Assembly (NCBI RefSeq): GCF_006716865.1 | Contig: NZ_VFPT01000001.1 | Coordinates: 3,405,001 to 3,469,000 of the forward strand | From: Roseinatronobacter monicus | GTDB lineage: Bacteria; Pseudomonadota; Alphaproteobacteria; Rhodobacterales; Rhodobacteraceae | Direction of reading: 5' to 3' | Length of the DNA stretch: 64,000 bases | In this document: positions 7,496 to 16,399 of the stretch, piece by piece | Layout of the letters: each line of letters begins with the position of its first letter | Position numbering within the stretch: the first letter of the stretch is position 1 | Translations under genes and position numbers: made by a program | The notes under the pieces: generated by a model | The model's input: only the letters and a program-made list of their open reading frames with translations | Database searches by the model: none | What the model was told of the DNA's origin: nothing

Positions 7496-9053
7496 GCCCC
7501 CATTTGTCGAAAATCCAGAATAGCGCAAGGCTGGCGCCCAGCAACACCAACGCCGCCCCCGCCGCATCATCCAGCCTGTAGGCGGTCATCAGGCGATAAA
7601 GCTGCATGGGCAGGGTTGCCCCCTCGCGCTCGGCAAACAGCATGATCACACCCAGATCGCCCATCGACAAGGCCGCCGTCAGACCAGCGGCAAAGCCCAA
7701 AGGGCGGCGCAGACGCGGCAGGGTCACGATGCGCAACCGCGCCCAGCCGTGCAGCCCCAGACTGTCGGCCAGCCGCCCCTGACTGGCCACCACCTCGCGC
7801 AGGCCCGGCAGGATCAGGCGCAGGGCAAAGGGCAGCGCCATGCCTGCGTTGACCAGCATTGTCACCACCAGTGCGAAATCGCGCGGGTTGGCAAGCGGGC
7901 GGATCAGCAGATACAGACCCGTGCCGATCACAAGGGGTGAGGCGGCCAGTGCCGCCAGCCCCAACCATTCCAGCACCGCGCCCCGCGCGTCCCCTGCAAT
8001 CAGCACCGCATGGGCCAGCGCCAGTGTCATCGCCAATGTCACGCCCGTTGCGCCCAATGCGACGACAAGCGAGCGGCCAGCCGCCTGCCACACCTCAACC
8101 GGCAGACCCACGACATGCGGCGCGCCGCGCATGACCACCAGCGCCAGCGGCACCAGCAGGAACAACGCGCCCCCAACGATCAGCGCGCCATCCCACAGGC
8201 GCAGGCCCGCAGTGCCTGTATCGAAACGCTGCACAGGCCGGTCCATCCCGCCGCCAAGGCCGGATGGCAACGCCATCCGCCACGCCAGCACCCCCGCCCC
8301 CGCACACAGCCCGAATTGCACCAACGCCAGCATCGCCGCGCGGCCCATGTCGAAATCAAACCGGAATGCCTGATAAATCGCCAACTCCACTGTGGTGGCG
8401 CGCGGGCCACCGCCCATTGTCAGTGCCACGGAAAAGCTGGTCAGGCAGATCAGGAAGATGACCAGAAACGCCCCCGGCACCAGATCGCGCAGCATCGGCC
8501 ATTCCAACTGGCGGAAATTATCCCGTGGCCCAAAGCCCAATGTGGCCCCAAGGCGGAACCGCTCTGCCGGGATCGCAGCCCAGCCTTGCAGCAGAATGCG
8601 CGTGGCCAAGGGCAGGTTGTAGAACACATGCGCCAGCACGACGCCATGCAGACCAAATATGTTCAGCCGCGCAAGGCCTAGCCCCTCCAACCCCTGATTG
8701 ACCAGCCCGGCGCGGCCAAATACTGCCAGCAACCCCAGCACGGCGACCAAGGTGGGCAGGATAAACGGCGCGCCCATCAGCATAATCAGCGCGTCCCGCC
8801 CGATGAAACGCCGGCGTGCCAAGGCCCGCGCAATCGGCACGGCCAGCGCAACCGACAGCGCTGCCGATAAAAGGGCCTGAACAAGGGTAAACCGCACCGC
8901 CGCCCAATCGGCACCGCGCAAGGCGGTCAGCCCTTCGGCGCGCCAAGCCACAGCCCCAAGCGCACCGAAATTCAGCACCACCAGCCACGCTGCAACGCCC
9001 AGACCCGCCAGAATGGCGGCTGCGCGCGCTGTGCGGGCCGGGTCGCGTGTCAC
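7476..9053 (-). CDS. thiP: Thiamine/thiamine pyrophosphate ABC transporter permease
   Basis: 525 residues. The GTG start at 9053 overlaps the thiB stop as GTGA, implying translational coupling; a TTG at 9074 is less likely. The protein is a fused double permease with about 12 membrane segments, first near residues 15-35 (ILAGLGVAAWLVVLNFG), and two EAA-type loops: one around LQGWAAIPAERFRLGATLG and one near ADSLGLHGWARLRIVTLP. ThiP forms the channel of the ThiBPQ importer in the inner membrane. Position between thiB and thiQ confirms the call. Confidence 0.93.
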   Translation of the reverse strand: MTRDPARTARAAAILAGLGVAAWLVVLNFGALGAVAWRAEGLTALRGADWAAVRFTLVQALLSAALSVALAVPIARALARRRFIGRDALIMLMGAPFILPTLVAVLGLLAVFGRAGLVNQGLEGLGLARLNIFGLHGVVLAHVFYNLPLATRILLQGWAAIPAERFRLGATLGFGPRDNFRQLEWPMLRDLVPGAFLVIFLICLTSFSVALTMGGGPRATTVELAIYQAFRFDFDMGRAAMLALVQFGLCAGAGVLAWRMALPSGLGGGMDRPVQRFDTGTAGLRLWDGALIVGGALFLLVPLALVVMRGAPHVVGLPVEVWQAAGRSLVVALGATGVTLAMTLALAHAVLIAGDARGAVLEWLGLAALAASPLVIGTGLYLLIRPLANPRDFALVVTMLVNAGMALPFALRLILPGLREVVASQGRLADSLGLHGWARLRIVTLPRLRRPLGFAAGLTAALSMGDLGVIMLFAEREGATLPMQLYRLMTAYRLDDAAGAALVLLGASLALFWIFDKWGRGFAEA

Positions 9054-10027
9054 CGGGTCATGCCATCCAGCCAATGCGCCAAGGCAGGTGAGCGGCGCGC
9101 ATCGGCTTCATCCTCGGTCAGGAAAATCGCGGTTTCGGGCAAGGGCAGATCGCGGAACACTTCTGGCCACTCTTCACGCGGCAGGGCCGAAGGGTAGGAC
9201 CAGTTCGCCGTTGCGATCATCTGCTGAAATTCATCCGACAGGATATAAGCCAAAAAATCGCGCGCAAGCTCTGGCTGTGCGGCCCCTGCCAATATGCCCG
9301 CTGCCTCGGCGGTGAAATAATGGCCTTCGTCGAAAATGGCCGCCGCCTTGGTGTCATCATCTTCGTCCATGATGTGATAGGCAGGCGATGTGGTGTAACT
9401 CAGCACCATGTCAGCTTCGCCATTGGTGAACATGCCATAAGCTTCGGACCATCCCGCCGTAACGGTGACGGTCTTGGCCGCAAGGTTTTCCCAGATGCCC
9501 AACGCATCGTCGCCATACAGCTGATCGACCCAAAGCAGCAGCGCCAGCCCTGCACCGGACGAGCGCGGGTCTTGCCAGATCAACGAGATGTCATCGCGCT
9601 CGATCAGTTCGGCAAAACTGGCGGGCGGGGTTTCCAGCCGGGTCTGGTCATAGACGAACGCCACATAGGACCAGTTGAACGGGATGAATATGTCGTCTTC
9701 CCATGTGACCGGCACACTCAACGGGGAAAGATCCTGTCCGTGGTCTGCAAACAGCCCGGTCTGACGCGCGCGCAGCAATTCATCCGTGCCAAGCCCGATG
9801 ATGACATCGCCTTGCAGCCGCGCGCCATCCAGCATCAGGCGTGGCAGGACATCGCCCGTGCGAAATTCCAGCGTGCAATCGCAGCGCGCCTCGAATCCCT
9901 CTTTGATGGCAGGGCCCGGCCCCCAGCTTGACCCGAAGTAATCAGGGGCCAGCACGGTCAGGGTATCTGCCTGCGCTGCCCCCGCAAGGGTCAGCGCCGC
10001 AATCGTCGCATATAGGGGACGTGTCAT
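9050..10027 (-). CDS. thiB: Thiamine-binding periplasmic protein
   Basis: 325 residues. ATG 10027 follows GGAGAG at good spacing and opens a signal peptide (RPLYATIAALTLAGAAQA, cleavage near residue 20). The mature part begins DTLTVLAPDYFGSSWGPGP, typical of extracellular solute-binding family 1; WSEAYGMFTNGEADMVLSY and YHIMDEDDD match the ThiB core that holds the thiazolium/pyrimidine rings. It delivers thiamine, TMP or TPP to ThiPQ. It is the first gene after the TPP riboswitch. Confidence 0.93.
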   Translation of the reverse strand: MTRPLYATIAALTLAGAAQADTLTVLAPDYFGSSWGPGPAIKEGFEARCDCTLEFRTGDVLPRLMLDGARLQGDVIIGLGTDELLRARQTGLFADHGQDLSPLSVPVTWEDDIFIPFNWSYVAFVYDQTRLETPPASFAELIERDDISLIWQDPRSSGAGLALLLWVDQLYGDDALGIWENLAAKTVTVTAGWSEAYGMFTNGEADMVLSYTTSPAYHIMDEDDDTKAAAIFDEGHYFTAEAAGILAGAAQPELARDFLAYILSDEFQQMIATANWSYPSALPREEWPEVFRDLPLPETAIFLTEDEADARRSPALAHWLDGMTR

Positions 10028-10079
10028 TGTTTCTCTCCATCTCTCTTGCGACAGGCGAAGAATGACGCGGGCAGATCGC

Positions 10080-10180
10080 CCGAACCTTCCCTCCGCCGGT
10101 CCGAACCGGTTCAGGTTCAACGGGTTCGCGCATAGCGCATCTCAGCCCTGTAGGGGCACCCCGAGGTAGACCGAGAGTTA
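10080..10180 (-). promoter_or_regulatory. TPP riboswitch (THI element) controlling thiBPQ
   Basis: On the minus strand the leader contains the conserved THI blocks in order: CGGGGTGCC, GGGCTGAGATG, CGAACCCGTTGAACCTGA, CCGGTTCGGACCGGCGGAGG then GAAGG. These are the pyrimidine- and pyrophosphate-sensing helices of the TPP aptamer. It ends about 50 bases before the thiB start, so control is probably at translation initiation or by an overlapping hairpin; the sequence does not show a T-run terminator. Confidence 0.95.
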
Positions 10181-10265
10181 ATCGCTTTCCGACGCCCGAG
10201 CAAGAGCAGTGCTTGAGCCTTAGGCACCTTGCCGCTAAGTGTTTCGCATAAAGGAGTCCGCGCGC

Positions 10266-11387
10266 ATGAGCTTCAACACATTCGGTCATCTGTTCCGCGT
10301 CACCACTTGGGGCGAAAGCCACGGACCAGCCCTTGGGGCCACGGTTGACGGGTGCCCACCCGGTGTGGCGCTGGACGCGGGCATGATCCAGCACTGGCTG
10401 GACCGGCGCAAACCCGGCCAGAACCGCCACACCACGCAGCGGCGCGAGCCTGACACCGTGGAAATTCTGTCTGGCGTGTATGAAGGGCGCACCACTGGCA
10501 CGCCGATTCAGTTGATGATCCGCAATGTTGACCAGCGGTCCAAGGATTACGGCAATATTCTGGACACATTCCGCCCCGGCCATGCCGATATTACCTATTT
10601 TCAGAAATACGGGCTGCGCGACCCGCGCGGCGGGGGGCGGTCATCCGCACGCGAAACTGCGGCACGCGTAGCGGCGGGCGCGATTGCGCGTGAAGTTCTG
10701 AAAACCCTTGCGCCAAATGTCACGATCACCGGCTATATGGTGCAGATGGGGCCACACCAGATTGACCGGTCGCGGTTTGATTTGGCCCAGATTGACCGCA
10801 ACCCGTTCTGGGTGCCCGATGCGCAAGCGGCAGAAGACTGGGCATCGGCGCTGGACCAGATCCGTAAGGATGGCAATTCCGTCGGCGCCATGATCGAGGT
10901 GGTGGCTGCGGGCGTGCCAGCGGGCCTTGGTGCGCCGATCTATGCGAAGCTGGATACCGAACTGGCCGCCGCGATGATGTCGATCAATGCGGTCAAGGGT
11001 GTAGAAATCGGCGCAGGCATGGCCGCCGCCAGCCTGACCGGCGTGGAAAACGCCGACGAGATCGAGATGGGCGCAGATGGCCCGCACTACCGCACCAACA
11101 AGGCAGGCGGCATTTTGGGCGGTATATCAACGGGTCAGGATGTGGTGGTGCGCTTTGCGATCAAGCCCACATCGTCCATCCACACCCCGCGTGCGTCTGT
11201 CACGCGCGCAGGCGAGGCGACCGAGGTTGTCACCAAGGGCCGCCATGACCCCTGCGTGGGCATCCGCGCCGTGCCGGTGGGCGAGGCGATGATGGCCTGT
11301 GTTTTGTTGGATCAACTGTTGCTGCACCGTGCCCAGACAGGGGCCACCGGTCCAGTGGCCGAGATCGGGAAGAACGCGCCGGAGTGA
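10266..11387 (+). CDS. aroC: Chorismate synthase
   Basis: 373 residues from ATG 10266, preceded by AAAGGAG. The enzyme converts 5-enolpyruvylshikimate-3-phosphate to chorismate using reduced FMN, the last shikimate-pathway step. Signature regions are present: [15 protein letters not shown] (signature 1), [37 protein letters not shown] (signature 2) and [24 protein letters not shown] near the end. It is transcribed away from thiBPQ, with the riboswitch leader between them, and ends facing der. Confidence 0.97.
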   Translation: MSFNTFGHLFRVTTWGESHGPALGATVDGCPPGVALDAGMIQHWLDRRKPGQNRHTTQRREPDTVEILSGVYEGRTTGTPIQLMIRNVDQRSKDYGNILDTFRPGHADITYFQKYGLRDPRGGGRSSARETAARVAAGAIAREVLKTLAPNVTITGYMVQMGPHQIDRSRFDLAQIDRNPFWVPDAQAAEDWASALDQIRKDGNSVGAMIEVVAAGVPAGLGAPIYAKLDTELAAAMMSINAVKGVEIGAGMAAASLTGVENADEIEMGADGPHYRTNKAGGILGGISTGQDVVVRFAIKPTSSIHTPRASVTRAGEATEVVTKGRHDPCVGIRAVPVGEAMMACVLLDQLLLHRAQTGATGPVAEIGKNAPE

Positions 11388-11440
11388 GCCGCGCAGCGTC
11401 GGTCCGCGGTGCGGCGATCTGCCCATTGTGGTATTGCCCT

Positions 11441-11513
11441 TGTGGCAGCCAAATCGCCGTGCCGTGGTTGCGGCCCGGCGATGCGCGGCGGGCTCGCGCC
11501 CTTGATTCCGCGC
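11441..11513 (-). repeat. Dispersed structured intergenic repeat, copy 2
   Basis: Reverse complement of the element at 6562-6633, with loop differences and kept stems. It sits in the 148-bp gap where aroC (+) and der (-) converge, so it could also act as a terminator. Confidence 0.75.
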
Positions 11514-11535
11514 ATGGGCTTGTTAAAGCAGCGCC

Positions 11536-12987
11536 CTAGTCCGGCTTGCGCCCCTGCAAATGTTTGCGCAGCTTCGATGGCGGTGCTTTCTTGCGGCCCT
11601 TGAACGGGTTTTTATCCGCTTGCGAGCGCATGAATACCCGAATCGGTGTTCCGGGCATGTCGAAATGCTCGCGCAGGCCATTGACCAGATAGCGGGTGTA
11701 GCTGGCGGGCAGATCTTCGGGGTTCGAGCACATGATGACGAAACCCGGCGGGCGCGTCTTGGCCTGTGTCGCGTAGCGCAGCTTGATGCGCTTGCCGCCC
11801 GGTGCGGGGGGCGGGTGCGCCTCGACCATAGCGCCCAGCCACAGGTTCAGCTTCGCTGTTGAGATGCGGCGGTTCCAGACTTCATGCGCGCGCAAAACCG
11901 CGTCGTGCAACCGGTCCAGCCCCTTGCCGGTGATGGCCGACACTGTGACCAGTGGCGCGCCCTTCAGTTGCGGCAGCAGCTTTTCAAACCCGGCGCGCAG
12001 GGCTTTCAGCTTGTCCTGCTTATCCTCTTCTAGATCCCACTTATTCACCGCGATCACGACGGCGCGCCCCTCTGTCTCGGCAAAGTCGGCCATGCGCAAA
12101 TCTTGTTGCTCAAACGGGATGGCGGCATCCAGCAGCACCACCACAACCTCGGCAAAGCGCACAGCGCGCAGGCCATCGGCAACCGACAGCTTTTCCAGCT
12201 TGTCGATGACCCGCGCCTTTTTGCGCATGCCTGCGGTATCAAAAATCCGCGTGGGCGTGCCCATCCAGTCCAATGAGACAGAAATCGAATCGCGCGTAAT
12301 GCCTGCCTCTGGGCCGGTCAGAAGCCGGTCTTCGCCCAGAATCTTGTTGATCAGCGTGGATTTTCCGGCATTGGGCCGGCCAATGACGGCGACTTGCAGC
12401 GGGCGCTTGGCGCTGGGGGTGAAATCTTCGGGCGCGTCTTCGCTGACATCAAGGTCTGTCTCGGGCGCATCCACTGCCGCGCGTTCGGCGAATTCATCGG
12501 CGACAGGGCGCAGGATGTGATAAAGTTCATCCATCCCTTCGCCATGCTCCGCCGACAGGCGCAACGGCTCGCCCAGACCCAGCGCATAGGCATCCAGCAC
12601 ACCGGATTCGCCAGCACGGCCCTCGGCCTTGTTGGCCCCCAGAATCACATGATCTGCGCGCTTGCGCAAAATCTCGGCGAACATCTCGTCTGTGGGGGTG
12701 ATGCCGGTGCGGGCATCGACCAGAAACAGGCAGATATCGGCCATGTCGACCGCGCGCTCCGTCAGCCGCCGCATCCGCCCTTGCAGGCTTTCGTCGGTGA
12801 CTTCTTCCAGCCCTGCCGTGTCGATCACGGTAAAGCGCAGATCGCCCAAGCGCGCATCGCCTTCGCGCAGGTCGCGCGTGACGCCGGGCTGGTCATCAAC
12901 AAGCGCCAGACGCTTGCCCACCAGACGGTTGAACAAGGTCGATTTCCCGACATTGGGGCGGCCTACAATGGCCAGCGTGAAACTCAT
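11536..12987 (-). CDS. der: Ribosome biogenesis GTPase Der (EngA)
   Basis: 483 residues from ATG 12987 ([16 protein letters not shown]). Two tandem GTPase domains are visible: G1 GRPNVGKST at about residue 9 with DTAGLEEV, and G1 GRPNAGKST near residue 190 with [11 protein letters not shown] and NKWDLEE. A C-terminal KH-like domain ends with [17 protein letters not shown]. Der assists 50S subunit maturation. It is the last gene of a yfgM-bamB-der cluster kept in the same order in gamma- and alphaproteobacteria. Confidence 0.97.
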   Translation of the reverse strand: MSFTLAIVGRPNVGKSTLFNRLVGKRLALVDDQPGVTRDLREGDARLGDLRFTVIDTAGLEEVTDESLQGRMRRLTERAVDMADICLFLVDARTGITPTDEMFAEILRKRADHVILGANKAEGRAGESGVLDAYALGLGEPLRLSAEHGEGMDELYHILRPVADEFAERAAVDAPETDLDVSEDAPEDFTPSAKRPLQVAVIGRPNAGKSTLINKILGEDRLLTGPEAGITRDSISVSLDWMGTPTRIFDTAGMRKKARVIDKLEKLSVADGLRAVRFAEVVVVLLDAAIPFEQQDLRMADFAETEGRAVVIAVNKWDLEEDKQDKLKALRAGFEKLLPQLKGAPLVTVSAITGKGLDRLHDAVLRAHEVWNRRISTAKLNLWLGAMVEAHPPPAPGGKRIKLRYATQAKTRPPGFVIMCSNPEDLPASYTRYLVNGLREHFDMPGTPIRVFMRSQADKNPFKGRKKAPPSKLRKHLQGRKPD

Positions 12988-13011
12988 GTCTCTCGTGCTC
13001 CTGAACGCAAA

Positions 13012-13034
13012 CATGGCCCCGCAACGGGGCCATG
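13012..13034 (-). terminator. Perfect 10-bp hairpin between bamB and der
   Basis: CATGGCCCCG and CGGGGCCATG are perfect inverted arms with a 3-base loop. There is no T-run, so this may be an attenuator, an mRNA-stability or processing site in the bamB-der transcript rather than a terminator. Confidence 0.45.
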
Positions 13035-13059
13035 CAGTTCCATTACCTGTTTATGGCCT

Positions 13060-14376
13060 TTAACGATAGGCCGTTAGCTGACCATCGCGTGACACGACAT
13101 ACAGCGTGCCCCCCACAACAATCGGCGCGACAGCCGCGCCCGAGCGCAGCTCTGTTTCGGCCACAAGCGCGCCAGAGGCAGGGTCAAAGCTGCGCAGCGC
13201 CCCATCGCCCGATCCGACGATCAAACGCCCGCCTGCCAGAACCGGGCCATAATGCGGATGAATCTCTGCCCGCCTGCGCTCGCGCGTCTCGGTGTAAAGC
13301 GACAGCGGAGTGCCCCAGACAAACGCGCCAGAGCTGGCATCCAGCCGGACAAGCTGGTTGCGATCCGACATCAGGAAGACAGAACCGCCGACAGGCCAGA
13401 CAGGGCCATAGGCCGCTTCATCCGCTGTCCAGATGGGGCGTCCGTCGCTGCGGTTCAAGGCCATGACGCGGCCAGACTGGTTTCCGACATAGATCACGTC
13501 GCCCTGCACCACCGGATCACCCGTCACGTCGGTCACAGAAGCATAGGCTACCCCGATCCGTGTGCCAGCGACTGCGCGGCGCCACATGATCTGCCCTGTG
13601 TCGCGGCGCGCGGCGATCAATTCACCTGCCGAGGTTGGGAACAACACCATCTCGCCACTTACCGCAGGCGCAGCGCCACCCACCATGGACGAGGGCGATG
13701 GCGCACCCGAAAGCTGCCAGTTGGTCTGTCCGGTTGACGCATCCAGCGACCAGCCTGTGCTGTCGCTGGCCACGACATAAACCGTGCCGCCCGTAATTGT
13801 CGGGGCAGCCGTCAGCGGCGCGTCAAAGCGTTTGGACCACACTTCGGCACCGGTCGCCAGATCCAGCGCCCACAGCATACCAAAGGCCGAACTGACAAAC
13901 AGCTTGCCATCTGCAATCGCCATCCCGCCGCCAGAGGCCGAGTCCGCGTTGCGGGTAAAGCCTGGGGTCAGATCGCGTGTCCATGCGACACTGCCGCCAT
14001 TCGATACAGCCGTCACCTGCGCACGGCTGTCCAGTGTATAGATCAACCCGCCGCTGGCGACAGGTTCTGCCGTGATGCGGTGGCGACGTCCGTCACCTTG
14101 CCCGATGGGCACCGACCAGACAGGTTGCAGATTGCCGCCCAGCGCAGGATGCGCAATCCGCGAAGACGGCGCACCAAGCCGGTGCGTCCATTCGGAATTG
14201 CTTGCGCTTGCGGGCAATGAAATTGGCAGCGCCCGGTTCTCGGGCACCTCGCCCGCATCGTCAGAAAACGCAGCGCGCAGCGGAAACCGCTCGCCTTCCA
14301 GAATGAAGTCGCGACTACACGCGCTGACAAAAGTCGCCAATGCAAGCAGGCTCGCGCAGGTCCAGAGTTTCACCAT
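13060..14376 (-). CDS. bamB: Outer membrane assembly lipoprotein, PQQ-like beta-propeller (BamB)
   Basis: 438 residues. A lipoprotein signal peptide (LLALATFVSAC) puts a lipidated cysteine near residue 20. The body is an eight-bladed PQQ-like propeller with repeated blade motifs (GGLIYTLDSRAQVTAV, ADGKLFVSSAFGMLWALD, GGTVYVVASDSTGWSLD, GNQSGRVMALNRSDG). BamB helps the BAM complex fold outer-membrane beta-barrels. Context (yfgM-like gene before, der after) matches the enterobacterial operon and supports BamB over a dehydrogenase; no dehydrogenase catalytic residues are seen. Confidence 0.9.
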   Translation of the reverse strand: MVKLWTCASLLALATFVSACSRDFILEGERFPLRAAFSDDAGEVPENRALPISLPASASNSEWTHRLGAPSSRIAHPALGGNLQPVWSVPIGQGDGRRHRITAEPVASGGLIYTLDSRAQVTAVSNGGSVAWTRDLTPGFTRNADSASGGGMAIADGKLFVSSAFGMLWALDLATGAEVWSKRFDAPLTAAPTITGGTVYVVASDSTGWSLDASTGQTNWQLSGAPSPSSMVGGAAPAVSGEMVLFPTSAGELIAARRDTGQIMWRRAVAGTRIGVAYASVTDVTGDPVVQGDVIYVGNQSGRVMALNRSDGRPIWTADEAAYGPVWPVGGSVFLMSDRNQLVRLDASSGAFVWGTPLSLYTETRERRRAEIHPHYGPVLAGGRLIVGSGDGALRSFDPASGALVAETELRSGAAVAPIVVGGTLYVVSRDGQLTAYR

Positions 14377-14428
14377 ATGCTCCTATCGCTCCAGCCCGGC
14401 TCGGTCGGGGTTTGCAAGACACCACAGT

Positions 14429-15079
14429 TCAGCGTGACGCAACATCGCCGCCCAACGCAACAACTAGCTGTGTCACCCGGCGGCGCAATGTGTCAGTCAC
14501 ATCTGATTGAGACAACAAGTCAGTCATGATTTCAATGGCTGTTTCAGGATTTCCCTGCTCCAGTTGCAAAAGCGCAGTCTGTTCCAACGCCATAGGTCGC
14601 AGCGGTTGCCCCGGTTGTGCAAGACCCGCCAGCAGCGATTCCCGCTCATCCATCGGAATATCGCTGCCGCCTGCGATAACCCGTTTCAGGGCCGCAAGCT
14701 GGCGATATGCTTCTGGCAATGCTGTATCTTCGGACGCGGCCTGCAATGCGGCAATGGCAGTGGCGCGGTCGGTTTCCATCAATTCACCGGCGCTGAGCAG
14801 TTGAATCATGCCCGCTTGCGCGCCCGTCGTTTCAATCTGTGCCAGCGCGTTCACGCGGTCTGCGGGGTCATCATTTTCAAGAGCAGCCAAAACAGAATCG
14901 CCAAAGGCTTCGGCATTGGCGCGGTCATTTGCCTTGCGCCACTCGTTCCAACCGGTGCCGCCCACGATCAGCAAAACCGCCAGAACCGCGATCCAGCCAT
15001 ACCGGCGCAGATAGCCCACCATGCGGTCGCGGCGCAGTTCTTCTGTCACCTCATTGAAAAAACTGTCGGGATTGCTCAC
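14429..15079 (-). CDS. YfgM-like TPR-domain membrane protein
   Basis: 216 residues. A cytoplasmic N-terminus rich in charged residues (FFNEVTEELRRDRM) is followed by one membrane segment (YGWIAVLAVLLIVGGTGW, about 27-44) and a helical, TPR-like periplasmic part (LLSAGELMETDRATAIAALQAA..LLQLEQGNPETAIEIM). This is the layout of YfgM, a chaperone-linked SecYEG partner in E. coli. The location just before bamB and der agrees. Function here is by family and synteny. Confidence 0.82.
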   Translation of the reverse strand: MSNPDSFFNEVTEELRRDRMVGYLRRYGWIAVLAVLLIVGGTGWNEWRKANDRANAEAFGDSVLAALENDDPADRVNALAQIETTGAQAGMIQLLSAGELMETDRATAIAALQAASEDTALPEAYRQLAALKRVIAGGSDIPMDERESLLAGLAQPGQPLRPMALEQTALLQLEQGNPETAIEIMTDLLSQSDVTDTLRRRVTQLVVALGGDVASR

Positions 15080-15298
15080 GCGCCACCTCTGCCAAAACTC
15101 AGCCCCTCTTACCGCGAAGCACGGCTTATTGCCAAGCCCTGCCTATGTAGAATCAGCGCCAGAACACGTGTACAGGCAAAAACCTTGTTGTGAGCGGGTC
15201 ATCAGCACTTGTTTTTCTGCATGCGCAAACAAATCTGAACTGGTCAGTTTAGCGTATTTGGTTTAGTTTTCGCCTCGTGATCCATCGGAGTGGTCTAC

Positions 15299-16399
15299 AT
15301 GCGTGTTTTTCCGTTAGTTACTGCGGTGGCAGTAACGCTTGTTCTGTATCTTGCAATCATGGAACGCGACGCCTTGCTCGGCTTTGCGGGGGTGATGACG
15401 GATGAGCTACAGGAACAGTCAGACGCAGACACCCCAGAAGCCCCGCGCGTACGTGTGCTGGCCCAGCGCTCTGTCGCGCAGCCGGTTGCAACCACAGTCG
15501 TTCTGCGGGGCCGGACAGAGGCCATGCGCCAAGTCGAAATCCGCTCGGAAACATCGGGGCTGATCGTATCAGACCCGTTGCGCCGTGGCGCGAGTGTGCA
15601 AGCAGGCGACAGGCTGTGCGAGGTGGCACCCGGTGTGCGCAAGGCGGCACTGGACGAAGCGCAGGCCCGCATGACCGAAGCTGAAATCAATTTCCGCGCC
15701 GCATCTGGCCTGTCGGAAAGCGGTTTTGCCACGGATGTGCGCTTGGCCAATGCGCGCGCGGCCCTGCAATCGGCACAGGCCGGTGTCGACCGCGCGGTTG
15801 AGGAAATGGCCCGTCTGGTCATGCACGCACCCTTCGATGGCATTCTGGAAACCGACACGGCGGAACTGGGCAGCCTGCTGCAACCGGGCGCATTATGTGC
15901 AACGCTAATTCAGTTGGACCCGATCAAGCTGGTTGGATACGCGACCGAGGCACAGGTTGACCGGCTAGAACACGATGCACCCGCAGGCGCGCGGCTTGCC
16001 TCTGGGCGCGAAGTGATGGGCACGGTCAGCTTTATCGCGCGCTCTGCCGATGCACAGACCCGCACCTTTCGCGTCGATGTCACCATTCCCAACCCCGATG
16101 GCCGAATTCGTGACGGGCAAAGCGCCGATATCATCGTTCAGGCGCAAGACCAGACCGGGCACTTGCTTCCCAGCTCGGCCCTGACGTTGAACGACACGGG
16201 CGAGTTGGGCCTTCGGCTGGTCGATGATGCGGGGCTTGTCAGCTTCGCGCCCGCCCAGATCCTGCGCGACAGCGCCGAAGGCATCTGGCTGGCCGGACTG
16301 CCTGACGAGATTGGCGCCATCACCGTCGGGCAGGAGTTCACCCGCGAAGGTGCGCGCGTGCATGTGACATGGGATGACAACGCTCAGGAGCAGCAATGA
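15299..16399 (+). CDS. RND efflux periplasmic adaptor (membrane fusion protein)
   Basis: 366 residues. ATG 15299 has CGGAG 8 bases upstream; a GTG at 15290 is less likely. One N-terminal membrane anchor (VFPLVTAVAVTLVLYLAI) is followed by a lipoyl-like half (VEIRSETSGLIVSDPLRRGASVQAGDRLCEVA), a short alpha-hairpin of about 75 residues (ALDEAQARMTEAEINFRAA), the second lipoyl half (APFDGILETDTAELGSLLQPG) and a beta-barrel domain (VSFIARSADAQTRTFRVDV). It would link the inner-membrane pump encoded next (ATGA overlap) to an outer-membrane channel. No channel gene is nearby. The substrate is unknown. Confidence 0.9.
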   Translation: MRVFPLVTAVAVTLVLYLAIMERDALLGFAGVMTDELQEQSDADTPEAPRVRVLAQRSVAQPVATTVVLRGRTEAMRQVEIRSETSGLIVSDPLRRGASVQAGDRLCEVAPGVRKAALDEAQARMTEAEINFRAASGLSESGFATDVRLANARAALQSAQAGVDRAVEEMARLVMHAPFDGILETDTAELGSLLQPGALCATLIQLDPIKLVGYATEAQVDRLEHDAPAGARLASGREVMGTVSFIARSADAQTRTFRVDVTIPNPDGRIRDGQSADIIVQAQDQTGHLLPSSALTLNDTGELGLRLVDDAGLVSFAPAQILRDSAEGIWLAGLPDEIGAITVGQEFTREGARVHVTWDDNAQEQQ

